From contig NZ_AP014821.1 of NCBI RefSeq assembly GCF_001548115.1, positions 496,001 through 560,000 on the forward strand: a stretch of 64,000 bases of DNA, written 5' to 3'. The notes beneath the pieces are model-generated. The model worked only from the letters and a program-made list of their open reading frames with translations, was not told where the DNA came from and ran no database searches. Below are positions 28,984 to 38,976 of the stretch, piece by piece. The stretch comes from Geminocystis sp. NIES-3709 (GTDB lineage Bacteria > Cyanobacteriota > Cyanobacteriia > Cyanobacteriales > Cyanobacteriaceae). Every line of letters starts with the position of its first letter. Within the stretch, counting starts at the first letter, position 1. The position numbers and the translations under genes were made by a program.

Positions 28984-29739
28984 CTAAATTTGATTACGCA
29001 CTAATTTTTCACTTTGTTTTAAGATTGTAATTTCTTCTTTTGTTAAATGGCGATAATTTCCGTAGGGTAAAGAACCAACTTTTAGAAATCCGATCGCTTT
29101 TCGATGTAAACTGATAACAGGATAACCAAAAAACTCAGCAATGTTACGAATTTGACGATTACGTCCTTCTTGAAGTATGATCTCCATCTTAGTTTGATTG
29201 TTGTGTCTTTGATTGACAGTAATTTCTGCCGGGAGAGTCTGTTTTCCTTCCCACATAAATCCTTCCGACCATTGCTGTATAATTTTATTAGGAATATTGC
29301 CTTTTAAGGTGACAATGTAAGTTTTTTCTAAGTGATAACGGGGATGAGTTAAATTGAGAGTCAATTCTCCATCATTAGTTAATAATAACGCTCCCGTAGA
29401 ATTGCGATCGAGCCTCCCTACTGGATGTAATCCTTTACCTGACTTCAACTGCGGAGGTAATAAATCCATAACTGTTTTTCTTCCTTCAGGATCATCACAG
29501 GTACAAATGTAATCTTTAGGCTTATTCAGTAAAAGATACACTAAGGAAGGACGATAATTTTTATTTAAGATTTTACCATCAACTTCTATGGTGTCGATCG
29601 AGGGATTAGCTTTGTCTCCCAATTGGGTATTAACTCCATTAACTTTAACTCTCCCCTGTAAAATCATTGTTTCCGCCTCTCGACGGGAAGCGATACCCCA
29701 TTCTCGTAATATTTTTTGTACTCTTTCAATCATAAACAT
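28984..29739 (-). CDS. RsuA/RluB-family rRNA pseudouridine synthase
   Basis: The 251-residue protein has an S4 RNA-binding domain (about 4-45: ERVQKILREWGIASRREAE) and the catalytic domain with Asp111 in GRLDRNSTGALLLTNDG. The late EGRNRQIRNI motif completes the family. It isomerises a uridine in large- or small-subunit rRNA, most likely 23S as in RluB, though the exact site cannot be read. Translation could also start at Met3 (29733). Genes of this type often adjoin rodZ-like genes in cyanobacteria. Confidence 0.88.
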   Translation of the reverse strand: MFMIERVQKILREWGIASRREAETMILQGRVKVNGVNTQLGDKANPSIDTIEVDGKILNKNYRPSLVYLLLNKPKDYICTCDDPEGRKTVMDLLPPQLKSGKGLHPVGRLDRNSTGALLLTNDGELTLNLTHPRYHLEKTYIVTLKGNIPNKIIQQWSEGFMWEGKQTLPAEITVNQRHNNQTKMEIILQEGRNRQIRNIAEFFGYPVISLHRKAIGFLKVGSLPYGNYRHLTKEEITILKQSEKLVRNQI

Positions 29740-29924
29740 TCTCTATTATTATCTATCTTTATCTTGAATTAGAGATTAAGTGAAAGCAAACAGGAAATAA
29801 ATTGACGATTTTTGCGGAATCATTTATTTTTGTTTTATCTCAATATTTTCATAAAAAAGATTTTGCAGAAAATATTGTAACAACTTTATCGTTTAAATTT
29901 AAAATAAATCCTAAAAATTAATTC

Positions 29925-30644
29925 ATGACTATAAAAAGTAAATCGGAAATTATTACTCGTTTCCTCACTCCTGCAATTAAATTTTGGTTGCGTAGTCAAT
30001 TAGAAACAGTAGAAGATTTGAAGATGGAAATTCATGCGGGAGATAAACAAATTTTAACAGGAAAAATTAATCAAGTATCTCTTGAAACCACCAAAGCAAT
30101 TTATCAAGGTATTCATGTTAGTAAAGCCTCCGTTAATACTGAAAATATAGCAGTTAATTTAGGAGGAATATTAAGAGGAAAACCTTTAAAACTATTACAA
30201 CCAATTTTTGTTAATGGAGAAGTAATCTTAACTGATAATGATTTACAAACTTCTCTTGAATCTAGTCTTTTACATCAAGGATTAATAGATTTAGTTCATC
30301 TTCTTTTAGAGCATCAAGAAATACTTAACTATGAAAATATTTTAGCTCAATATAAATTCTTTTGGAATAACATCACACTAAAAGATGACAAGTTTATTTT
30401 AACCGCAGTTTTAACCAATTCGATCGAAGAAAATTTTAACTTAACCATTACCTCTAGTTTAACATTAAAGAACGATCGAATTCTCCTATTCAATCCCATA
30501 AAAATTATTGGTATTCCCGAAATAAAAAATATTATTATTACTGAGTTTGAAGTTGACTTAGGAAATGATGTTTCTTTAGAAAAGTTAATTTTAACTTCTC
30601 AAAATTTATCTTGTATTGGGAAACTAAAAGTTATTAGTGAATAA
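29925..30644 (+). CDS. DUF2993-family protein
   Basis: The 239-residue protein shows the DUF2993 (LmeA-like) pattern: an N-terminal helix with FWLRSQLETVEDLKMEIHAG, then the strand-rich GKINQVSLETTKAIYQGIHVSKASV, then LGGILRGKPLKLLQPIFVNGEV. Actinobacterial LmeA is a periplasmic lipid-binding protein of mannan synthesis. Cyanobacterial members lack a clear signal peptide and have no assigned role. It is a single gene transcribed away from the pseudouridine synthase and towards the kinase at 30771 (126-base gap). Confidence 0.78.
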   Translation: MTIKSKSEIITRFLTPAIKFWLRSQLETVEDLKMEIHAGDKQILTGKINQVSLETTKAIYQGIHVSKASVNTENIAVNLGGILRGKPLKLLQPIFVNGEVILTDNDLQTSLESSLLHQGLIDLVHLLLEHQEILNYENILAQYKFFWNNITLKDDKFILTAVLTNSIEENFNLTITSSLTLKNDRILLFNPIKIIGIPEIKNIIITEFEVDLGNDVSLEKLILTSQNLSCIGKLKVISE

Positions 30645-30770
30645 TGGGTTTTGGGCATTAGATTTTAGATTGAGTAACTATATTTTTAATTGCACAAATA
30701 TTAACAAATAATTTTTAAACGATCGTTATTTATAAAAATAAATAAGATTGCTACATAACCAATAAAATCT

Positions 30771-33521
30771 ATGATGAAAATATCTAAGATAACCAAAAAT
30801 TTTAACAAATTGCCTTTACAAATTATCTTAATTATTTCCTTTCTTACTCCAACTATAACTTTAGTAGGATTGGTGGGTTATTTATCCATTAAAAATAGTG
30901 AAAAAATAGTTAAAGAAATGATTAATAATCTCAGTCAAGAAATTGCAACTCAAGTAGTGCAAAATCTTGATTCTTATTTAGCATTACCTCAACAAATTAG
31001 TCAAAATAATTATAGATTAGTTCAAGGTAATTTTTTAAGTTTTGATAACTTGCAATCTTGGGAATATCATTTATGGCAACAAATACAAGACTTTCCTAAT
31101 ATAGCTTTTATTGCTGTTGCTAATACAAATGGAGAATATCGAGCAGGAGAAAGATTAAATAATAATATTTTTACCATTAATATGGTTTCTCCTAATAATA
31201 ACTTTACTTTTAAATCTTTTAATACCAATGAATTAGGAGAAAAAACGAACCTTTATAAGAGTTTACCTAACAAAGATATTCGGGAACAAATTTGGTATAA
31301 AAAAGCTATTACTCAAGGGAAACAAGTTTGGAGTGATTTACACGTTTCTTATTTAGAACCAGTTTTATTAATTTCTAATTTACGACCGATCGATATTGAT
31401 AATAATGGTAAATTTGAGGGTTTTTTAAACACTACCATAAAATTGGATCAACTCAGTAATTTTTTAAGTTCTTTAAAACTTAGTCCATCATCCCAAGTAT
31501 TTATTGTGAATAACCAAGGAGAATTAATCGCTAATTCTACTCTAGAAATACCTTTTAATCAAAAAGATAAAACCTTAATACTTGCCCAAAATAGTGATGA
31601 TAAATTAACTAGCTTTATTGCTAAATCTTTAAAAAATAAAATATCGAACTTTGCCGAAATAAAAAATACTGAAAAATTTATTTTTTCCCTAGATAATGAT
31701 AATTATTTTACTCAAGTTATTCATTATCAACATTATTTAGGATTAGATTGGTTTGTGGTAGTAGTTGTACCTCAATCTGATTTTATGAAGCCAATAAATG
31801 CTACTTTTAAAGTTACTATTCTTATTCTTTTATTAGCTTTAATTATTGCCATTATTATTAGCCTCTTAACTTCTCGTTGGTTGGCAAAACCGATTCAAGA
31901 ATTAGCTACCGCAAGTTACGATCTTTCTCAAGGTAATTTAACTAAAAAAATTAAAATCCAAGGAGTAAAAGAATTAACTAATCTTTCTCATGCTTTTAAC
32001 TATATGGCTGAACAATTATTGACTTCTTTACACGCTTTAGAAAAAGTTAATAATGAATTAGAAAATCGTGTTTTAACTCGTACTCAACAGTTAGCAGAAG
32101 CAAAAGATAAAGCAGAAGTAGCTAACCAAGCTAAAAGTACTTTTTTAGCTAATATGAGTCATGAATTACGAACTCCTCTTAATGCAATTCTAGGTTTTGC
32201 TCAATTAATGATGCGATCGAACACACTCCCACCACAAGATAAAGAAAAAATAGGAATTATTAATCGTAGTGGAGAATATTTACTAACCTTGATTAATAAT
32301 GTATTAGATTTAGCCAAAATAGAAGCGGGTAAAATGTCCTTAAATCCTCAAAAATTTGACCTTTATAGGCTTTTAGATGAGTTAGAGGACTTTTTAAGAC
32401 TAAATGCAGAACAAAAAGGCTTACAGCTTATTTTTGAAAAACACAAAGAAACCCCAAGATACCTAGAAACGGACTCAGTAAAATTGCGACAAGTATTAAT
32501 TAATCTTCTAAGCAATGCCTTTAAATTTACTCAAGAAGGAGGAGTTAGTTTATTCGTTAAACCTGAAAAATTAAACTTAGAAAATGAGCCAAAAAAAATT
32601 AATTTAAGATTTGAAATTAGCGATACTGGAAGCGGTATCGAAGAAAAGCAAATACAAGAATTATTTAAGCCTTTTAACCAAACTGATACAGGTAAAAATT
32701 CCCAAGAAGGTACAGGTTTAGGTTTAGTAATTAGTCGCAAATTTATAGAATTAATGGGAGGAGAAATAACCGTTAAGAGTGAAATAACTGTCGGTACAAC
32801 TTTTCTATTTAATATCCTTGCCAACAAAGTTGACAATATCCCCATGGAAAAAGAATCTTTTGTTAGTAGAGTAATCGGTTTACAATCTCAAGATGTAGCA
32901 AGTCGTATTCTGGTAGTAGATGACAAGACTGTTAACTGTCAATTACTAAGTAGTCTGCTCATTCCCATTGGTTTTGCCGTCAGAGAAGCCTATAATGGTC
33001 AAGAAGCCTTAAATGTTTGGGAAGAATGGCAACCTCATCTTATTTTTATGGATATGCGAATGCCTGTCATGGATGGATATGAAGCCACTCAAGCTATAAA
33101 AAGTACTATTAAAGGCAACGCTACTGCCGTAATTGCCTTAACTGCCAGTGTGTTAGAAGAAGAAAAAGTCATTTGTCTATCTGCTGGGTGTGATGATTTT
33201 CTTCGTAAACCTTTTCGACAACAGGCTATTTTTGAGATCATTCAGAAACATTTGGGGGTAGAATATATCTATGAGTCTGATTCTTCTTTTGTCGATCATA
33301 ATTACGATATTTTAACTACAGAAAATTTGATGGTAATGTCGGATAATTGGTTAAAAGAAATGTATTCAGCAACACTAATTTTAGATGAGGATAAAATTCT
33401 TAATTTGATCAGAGAAATTCCTCCTGAGAATCAAAATTTAGCCAATAGTTTACAAGAATTAGTAAATAATTTTCAACTAGAACAAATAACTCAATTAATA
33501 GAGACTATTATTCAAAAATAA
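30771..33521 (+). CDS. Hybrid sensor histidine kinase: Cache-HAMP-HisKA-HATPase-REC
   Basis: The 916-residue protein has a transmembrane segment at about 18-38, an extracytoplasmic Cache region, a second transmembrane segment at about 346-366, and a HAMP to about 425. HisKA follows with His near 463 (NMSHELRTPLNA), then HATPase_c (DTGSGI, GTGLGLVI) and a receiver with Asp near 760 (LIFMDMRMPVMDG). About 90 C-terminal residues follow the receiver. The N-terminal third is paralogous in layout and local sequence (GLVGYLS, NLDSYLALP, FLIVVVVP-like strand) to the kinase at 23217. It is probably co-transcribed with the response regulator-kinase 84 bases downstream. Confidence 0.93.
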   Translation: MMKISKITKNFNKLPLQIILIISFLTPTITLVGLVGYLSIKNSEKIVKEMINNLSQEIATQVVQNLDSYLALPQQISQNNYRLVQGNFLSFDNLQSWEYHLWQQIQDFPNIAFIAVANTNGEYRAGERLNNNIFTINMVSPNNNFTFKSFNTNELGEKTNLYKSLPNKDIREQIWYKKAITQGKQVWSDLHVSYLEPVLLISNLRPIDIDNNGKFEGFLNTTIKLDQLSNFLSSLKLSPSSQVFIVNNQGELIANSTLEIPFNQKDKTLILAQNSDDKLTSFIAKSLKNKISNFAEIKNTEKFIFSLDNDNYFTQVIHYQHYLGLDWFVVVVVPQSDFMKPINATFKVTILILLLALIIAIIISLLTSRWLAKPIQELATASYDLSQGNLTKKIKIQGVKELTNLSHAFNYMAEQLLTSLHALEKVNNELENRVLTRTQQLAEAKDKAEVANQAKSTFLANMSHELRTPLNAILGFAQLMMRSNTLPPQDKEKIGIINRSGEYLLTLINNVLDLAKIEAGKMSLNPQKFDLYRLLDELEDFLRLNAEQKGLQLIFEKHKETPRYLETDSVKLRQVLINLLSNAFKFTQEGGVSLFVKPEKLNLENEPKKINLRFEISDTGSGIEEKQIQELFKPFNQTDTGKNSQEGTGLGLVISRKFIELMGGEITVKSEITVGTTFLFNILANKVDNIPMEKESFVSRVIGLQSQDVASRILVVDDKTVNCQLLSSLLIPIGFAVREAYNGQEALNVWEEWQPHLIFMDMRMPVMDGYEATQAIKSTIKGNATAVIALTASVLEEEKVICLSAGCDDFLRKPFRQQAIFEIIQKHLGVEYIYESDSSFVDHNYDILTTENLMVMSDNWLKEMYSATLILDEDKILNLIREIPPENQNLANSLQELVNNFQLEQITQLIETIIQK

Positions 33522-33605
33522 ATATATTAATTTTAAGTGATTTAACTCTATATAAAATAAAATATTTAAGGAAAATATTATTAAAGAAACACTATAATAT
33601 TAAGT

Positions 33606-35180
33606 ATGAAAATTAATAACTATCAGAATAAAAGGGATATTTTAATTGTTGATGATTTACCGGATAATTTAAGAGTATTATCTGAAATTTTAATAGAAAG
33701 AAATTATCAAGTCAGAAAAGCTATCAATGGTAAAACTGCTATTCGAGCAGCACAGCTTTCTATGCCTGATTTAATTCTTTTAGATATAAAAATGCCTGAA
33801 ATGGATGGTTATGATGTTTGTAAAGAGTTAAAATCTAATAAAAAAACCGCAGAAATTCCGATTATTTTTATAAGTGCTTTAGATGATACGATCGATAAAA
33901 TAAAGGCTTTTGAAGTTGGAGGAGTTGATTATGTAACAAAACCATTTCATGTAGAAGAAGTATTAGCTAGAATTGAAAGTCAATTAACGATTCAAAGACA
34001 AAAAAAACAATTACAAAAAGAGATTGAACAAAGAAAATATACAGAAGAAATCTTACATCAATCAAGAGCAGTTTTATCCAGTGTATTAAATAGTTCTCTT
34101 GATGGAATTGCTGCGTTACAAGCCATAAGAGATAATTCTACAGGAGAAATAATTGATTTTCGTTGTTTAATAGTTAATCCTGTAATTGCGAAAGTTTTTG
34201 GAAAAAATAAAAATGATTTAGTAGGTAAAATTGGCATCAGAAAAATTATTGATAAAATTGATAATAATCTATTTAATTCCTTAGTAAAAGTAGTAGAAAC
34301 AGGAAAATCTTTAAGTACTGATTTATATTATCAGTGCGATTCTTTAAAATATTGGTTTCATTTTATTGCCGTCAAATTAGGTGATGGTTGCTCCGTTACT
34401 GTCAAAAATATTACCAGTCGAAAAGAAACAGAATTAGAACTAAAAAAAATTAATTTAGATTTAGAAACATTCTCTCGTAGTGTTGCCCATGATTTACGAA
34501 ATTATATCAATAATATTAACTTTGCCGGTAATTTATTAGCAGAAGAAATTAATTTAGATGGCTCGGAAAATGAAAAAGAATTAATTGACATAATCAATCT
34601 ATCTTGTGATCGAACTATGAGTATTTTGGAAGGGATTACTCAACTATCCCAGTTAAAATCTGAACCGATTAAACCCATTTCTTTTAATCTTTCTCCATTG
34701 GTTAGTGAAATTTTAAATTATCTCCAAAATAACGAACCAAGAATAAATATTAAATTTATGATTCAAGATGATGTTTTTGTAAATGCCGATCGAAAACTAC
34801 TTAATATTGCGATCGAAAATTTAATTAAAAATGCTTGGAAATATACAAAAAAAACCGATGAAACTATAATCGAATTTGGGGAAATAAAATCTACAGAAAA
34901 ACTATGGCAAGAAAAAATTAAATTAATAGATATTTCTCCTTTACAGTTTAAACAAAAAAGTATTTATTTTATTAAAGATAATGGTATCGGTTTCAATTCA
35001 GTCTTAGAGAAAGAACTATTTACACCTTTTAAGAAGTTACATGGAGATTCCGATTTTGATGGCACGGGTATTGGCTTATCTATTGTGCGCCGAATTATTG
35101 AACTTCATGATGGTGTTATTTGGGCAGAATCACAGTTAAATCAAGGGGCTGCTTTTTATTTTATTCTTGCCACCGATTAA
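33606..35180 (+). CDS. Response regulator fused to PAS and histidine kinase
   Basis: The 524-residue soluble protein begins with a receiver domain (about 10-130, phosphoacceptor Asp60 in LILLDIKMPEMDGY, Lys in TKPFHVEE). A coiled segment and a PAS-like domain follow (about 150-270), then a HisKA with His near 294 (SVAHDLRNYINN) and a HATPase_c (KDNGIGF, GTGIGLSIVRRI). Such REC-PAS-kinase proteins relay phosphate from an upstream hybrid kinase. The gene directly upstream is the obvious candidate partner by position. No output DNA-binding domain is present, so the signal must pass on elsewhere. Confidence 0.9.
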   Translation: MKINNYQNKRDILIVDDLPDNLRVLSEILIERNYQVRKAINGKTAIRAAQLSMPDLILLDIKMPEMDGYDVCKELKSNKKTAEIPIIFISALDDTIDKIKAFEVGGVDYVTKPFHVEEVLARIESQLTIQRQKKQLQKEIEQRKYTEEILHQSRAVLSSVLNSSLDGIAALQAIRDNSTGEIIDFRCLIVNPVIAKVFGKNKNDLVGKIGIRKIIDKIDNNLFNSLVKVVETGKSLSTDLYYQCDSLKYWFHFIAVKLGDGCSVTVKNITSRKETELELKKINLDLETFSRSVAHDLRNYINNINFAGNLLAEEINLDGSENEKELIDIINLSCDRTMSILEGITQLSQLKSEPIKPISFNLSPLVSEILNYLQNNEPRINIKFMIQDDVFVNADRKLLNIAIENLIKNAWKYTKKTDETIIEFGEIKSTEKLWQEKIKLIDISPLQFKQKSIYFIKDNGIGFNSVLEKELFTPFKKLHGDSDFDGTGIGLSIVRRIIELHDGVIWAESQLNQGAAFYFILATD

Positions 35181-35321
35181 TTGAAGAATATTCGTGTTAT
35201 AGTTGATTTAGCCAATTTTGAGTCTTTTTAGTGGTCAAACGCACTTATTTTCTATTGTTTTTTAAACTGGGAGAACTCAATCATCAAAATTTGACAGACT
35301 AATTGCTATTGTATCTTTTCT

Positions 35322-36794
35322 ATGTTAGAAGTAATCCAAGGGGTTGATCAAATTGTCTCAAATATAAGACAAGACCTATATGGAAAAATGAAAAATCAAC
35401 ACTCCTATAGATTTCTCAGCATATCCATAGAGATTAAAAACGTTGACCCATTGGTTGTGTTACAAGCAATTATTCCCACTCATCAAACTTTTTTTTACTT
35501 AGAAAATCAACAGCAACAATTAACAGTATTGGGGTTTGATGTCGCTCAGATTTCTGTTGGCAAAGGAGATCAACGATTTTCTCAAGGACGAGATTTTATT
35601 CAAGATTGTTTAAGTAATACGCTGATAATCGGATGTAATCATCTTCCCTTCAGTGGCCCTCATTTTTTTTGTAACTTTACTTATACTCCCAGTGAAATAC
35701 CTCAGATTTGGCATAATACAGTTTTTCCTGATGCAACAATTTTATTTCCTCAGTGGCAAGTTATACGATCGAGTGGGTTATCCTTAGTATCACGAAATGG
35801 CACTGCTCCATCATCTCATCATTGTCTGTTAGTTGCTAATTTAGAAATCGAACCTAGTAAACTTACCCTGCACGATCGAATAGAGAAAATTATAGAGCAA
35901 GTTACCGAGAAATTACGAGAATTAGAAAAATTTAGCTACCAATCAGTAATCCTTGCACAACCTTCATTGAAAGAATTACAGGGAAAATATGTAATTCCTT
36001 TAAAGGACTATAAACGAGGAGTTGAAAGAGCAGTCAGAGCTATATCCGCTAATCAATTTCAGAAAATTGTCCTTGCTAATGCCATCGACATCAAAATTAC
36101 TCGCCCCTTTCAAATTGCATCATCTTTACAGATTTTACGCCACACTTATCCTGAATGTTATTTATTTGCTGTTCGTCATGGTGGTACAGCTACTTTTTTA
36201 GGTGCTACTCCTGAAGTTCTTTTGCGAACAAATGATGGTAAATTGATTACAGAAGCTATGGCCGGTTCAGCACCGAGAGGAAACACAAAAATAATCGATG
36301 TGGAGATAGCAAATCGTCTATTACAAAGTGACAAAGAGCGTTATGAGCATTTAGTGGTAGTCGATTTTATCGTTGATTGTTTGGAAAAATTAGGACTCAT
36401 ACCTCAAGTAATTAAAACCTTATCTTTACGACAATTATCTAATATTCAGCATTTGTGGACTCCTATCTATGCCAATTTACCAAATAATCTTCATCCTTTA
36501 GATATTGTGGCTCAGTTGCACCCAACACCCGCTATGGCTGGTATTCCTCGAAATCAAGTATTAACTAAATTACAAGATTATGAACCCTTCGATCGACTAT
36601 TATATGCGGCCCCTTTAGGCTGGGTAAATGCCCAAGGTAACAGTGAATTTGTGATGGGGATTCGATCGGCTTTAATTGAAGATAATCAGGCTCGTCTTTA
36701 TGCTGGAGCTGGAATAGTTGCAGGTTCAAATCCAGAGCAAGAGCTAGCAGAAGTTCAATTAAAATTCAGAACATTACTAAATACTTTAGTTTGA
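35322..36794 (+). CDS. menF: Isochorismate synthase
   Basis: The 490-residue chorismate-binding enzyme converts chorismate to isochorismate, the first step to menaquinone or, in cyanobacteria, phylloquinone of photosystem I. The hallmark segments ITEAMAGSAPRG and LHPTPAMAGIPRN, and the C-terminal YAGAGIVAGSNPEQE, are intact. The N-terminal 200 residues are less conserved, as is usual for this family. A siderophore-type EntC is the alternative, but no siderophore genes lie nearby. The gene is monocistronic by spacing. Confidence 0.9.
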   Translation: MLEVIQGVDQIVSNIRQDLYGKMKNQHSYRFLSISIEIKNVDPLVVLQAIIPTHQTFFYLENQQQQLTVLGFDVAQISVGKGDQRFSQGRDFIQDCLSNTLIIGCNHLPFSGPHFFCNFTYTPSEIPQIWHNTVFPDATILFPQWQVIRSSGLSLVSRNGTAPSSHHCLLVANLEIEPSKLTLHDRIEKIIEQVTEKLRELEKFSYQSVILAQPSLKELQGKYVIPLKDYKRGVERAVRAISANQFQKIVLANAIDIKITRPFQIASSLQILRHTYPECYLFAVRHGGTATFLGATPEVLLRTNDGKLITEAMAGSAPRGNTKIIDVEIANRLLQSDKERYEHLVVVDFIVDCLEKLGLIPQVIKTLSLRQLSNIQHLWTPIYANLPNNLHPLDIVAQLHPTPAMAGIPRNQVLTKLQDYEPFDRLLYAAPLGWVNAQGNSEFVMGIRSALIEDNQARLYAGAGIVAGSNPEQELAEVQLKFRTLLNTLV

Positions 36795-36828
36795 AGATAA
36801 TAAATAGAAAAATATAGACACATTAACT

Positions 36829-37037
36829 AACCTCAGTTCGATGCAAGATTTATAAGTAAGAACAAGGTATTAGGTATCAGTTGTTAGGTATTAGGTTAAA
36901 TAATTGATAAAAAACTATTAACAATTGATTTTACTTGGATTAATTTAATTTAATAATTAAATCAGATTTGGCAAAATAAACCTAAAACCCTTTCCTAAGC
37001 CTACCTAAATCAAAGATTTTTGCGTCGAACTAAGGTT
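36829..37037. mobile_element. 209-bp element with terminal inverted repeats
   Basis: The left end AACCTCAGTTCGATGCAAGA and the right end (reverse complement AACCTTAGTTCGACGCAAAA) match at 17 of 20 positions. There is no coding frame; the interior holds TAGGTATT-type short repeats. It occupies most of the 321-base gap between menF and the multicopper oxidase. It is not related to the other small elements here. No clear target duplication was seen. Confidence 0.5.
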
Positions 37038-37115
37038 TTTTGTGAACAATTATTGCATTGAGAATATAAATTAGTTAAAATATATCAAATAAATAATAAT
37101 TTTTATCAATAAGCT

Positions 37116-38081
37116 ATGGTCATATCTCGCCGCCAATTATTACAATCCGCAATAATGGGTGGAGGATTAGTTAGTTTAGGGAGTTTATATTCTAAGGTTT
37201 CCGCAAAGTCATCTTCTGTCATTATTCCCCCCTTGCCTTTAGTTCCAGATTTACAACATAATTTTAACCCCTTGATATTATCAAGAGAATTTGACTATGG
37301 CACGGTAAAAAAGGAAAAAGGACTGACAGTAAGAGAATTTCAATTAACAGCGAATAGTCAAACAATTCAATTGAATAGTGCAATTTCTTTTGTTAGTTGG
37401 AATGTAAATAATCGAATACCTGCACCAACTTTAAGGGCAAAACAAGGAGATATATTAAGAATCTTTTTTAATAATGAAGATGGTCACTCTCACACTTTAC
37501 ATTTTCATGGCATTCATGGTTCAGAAATGGATGGGGTAACTCCGATAAAAAGAGGAGAAAACTTTATTTATGAATTTGAAGCCAAGCCTTTTGGTGTTCA
37601 TTTATATCACTGCCATATTCCACCAGTAACTCGTCATGTTAGTAAAGGATTATACGGAGTTTTGATTATTGATCCTCCAAAACCTCGTCCACCTGCTGAT
37701 GAAATAGTATTAGTGATGGGGGGTTATGACATTAACAATGATGATAAAAATGAGCTTTATGCTTTTAATGGTATTCCCAATTTTTTCCGTGATTATCCCA
37801 TCCCTATTTATCAACATCAATTAATTCGTCTTTATATTTTGAATATGATCGAATTTGATTCAGCTACAACTTTTCATATTCACGGTAATATGTTTCGAGT
37901 ATATCCTACAGGAATGACATTAACTCCTAGTTATACTAGTGATGTAATTACAATGGGTGTAGCAGAAAGACATATTTTAGAATTTACCTATGATTATTTA
38001 GGTAAGTTTATGTTTCATCCTCATCAAGATTATATTGCAGAACATGGATGTATGGGAAATTTTCAAGTTGTTTCTCGTTAA
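37116..38081 (+). CDS. Two-domain multicopper oxidase, Tat-exported
   Basis: The 321-residue protein opens with a twin-arginine-type signal (SRRQLLQ, residues 4-10, then a hydrophobic stretch). Domain 1 has HTLHFHG (H126, H129, H131) and YHCH (H165, C166, H167) with H174, so a type 1 copper site is predicted in domain 1. Domain 2 has FHIHG (H254, H256) and HPHQ (H301, H303), where the usual Cys of HCH is replaced by Pro. This suits a trimeric two-domain oxidase with trinuclear copper at the subunit interface. The substrate may be a metal ion or phenolic, undetermined. It is followed 39 bases later by an exported partner. Confidence 0.85.
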   Translation: MVISRRQLLQSAIMGGGLVSLGSLYSKVSAKSSSVIIPPLPLVPDLQHNFNPLILSREFDYGTVKKEKGLTVREFQLTANSQTIQLNSAISFVSWNVNNRIPAPTLRAKQGDILRIFFNNEDGHSHTLHFHGIHGSEMDGVTPIKRGENFIYEFEAKPFGVHLYHCHIPPVTRHVSKGLYGVLIIDPPKPRPPADEIVLVMGGYDINNDDKNELYAFNGIPNFFRDYPIPIYQHQLIRLYILNMIEFDSATTFHIHGNMFRVYPTGMTLTPSYTSDVITMGVAERHILEFTYDYLGKFMFHPHQDYIAEHGCMGNFQVVSR

Positions 38082-38120
38082 ACTTAGGCAAATTATTTTA
38101 TTTTTACGATCGTAAATATT

Positions 38121-38885
38121 ATGAAAAATAGTCAATTATTTTCTTTTTTAAGTTTATTAACTATATCTTTTACTTTTACCTTATTTATGAGTGATTATGG
38201 TTTAAAAGCATTAGAAGTAAATAATAGTTATTATAAACAACACAAGATAGATCACTCTCAGCATCAAAAAATACTTGATAAAGACTTAGATTTTATGACT
38301 AATTTAGGCTTAATTAAAGGTCATTTAATGCTAGGAAAAGAATTATTAGTTTTGGGTGAATATGAACAAGCAGAGCCACATTTTGGTCATCCTGTCGATG
38401 AAATTTATGGAAATTTAGAACCAGAATTAGAAGCAAGAAATATTCTTAGTTTTAAAACTGAGTTAACAATATTACATGATCTGGTTAAATTTTCTCCTCA
38501 AGATAATAAAGTCATGAGTCAATATGATCAGGCAATGGTAAAAATAGACGAAGCAATTTCTAATTTATCGGTTGAAAAGAGAAATAATTCAGAATTTATT
38601 TCACAAGTAATTAAAAATCTTTTAGCTACGGTTAAAGAAGAATATAGTGCTGCAATTATTGGGAATAAAGTTGTTGAAAATGTTGAATATCAAGACTCAA
38701 GAGGATTTGTACTTTATAGCTTAATTTTGTATGAAAATATGGATAATAATTCTCCTTTAAAAGCTAAAATGCAACCTATTTTATTTCAAATAAAAGATGC
38801 TTTCCCTCAAGCAATACCCCCTGAAACAATTATTTTTTCTTCTGAAAAAATGGAACAATTAGTAAATAATTTTCCGGTTAATTAA
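38121..38885 (+). CDS. Exported protein of unknown function, partner of the oxidase
   Basis: The 254-residue protein has a hydrophobic signal or anchor at about 7-28, then a mostly helical soluble region. Conserved-looking parts are HSQHQKILDKDLDFMTNLGLIKGHLMLGKEL and EYEQAEPHFGHPVDEIYG, with several His and Glu that could bind metal. I do not recognise a named family. The short gap after the oxidase on the same strand suggests an operon and a shared extracytoplasmic job, perhaps copper or iron handling. That role is inferred from context only. Confidence 0.7.
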   Translation: MKNSQLFSFLSLLTISFTFTLFMSDYGLKALEVNNSYYKQHKIDHSQHQKILDKDLDFMTNLGLIKGHLMLGKELLVLGEYEQAEPHFGHPVDEIYGNLEPELEARNILSFKTELTILHDLVKFSPQDNKVMSQYDQAMVKIDEAISNLSVEKRNNSEFISQVIKNLLATVKEEYSAAIIGNKVVENVEYQDSRGFVLYSLILYENMDNNSPLKAKMQPILFQIKDAFPQAIPPETIIFSSEKMEQLVNNFPVN

Positions 38886-38976
38886 GATTCTAAAAAGGTT
38901 TTAGGTTTAAAAAAATATTTAAACTTTTTTCTAATAATTAGTATTTGCTGAATAAGTATAAAACTTAAACACAATA

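Noticed and set aside
32531-32845. 104-residue minus-strand frame
   Set aside because: Shadow of the HATPase region of the hybrid kinase.
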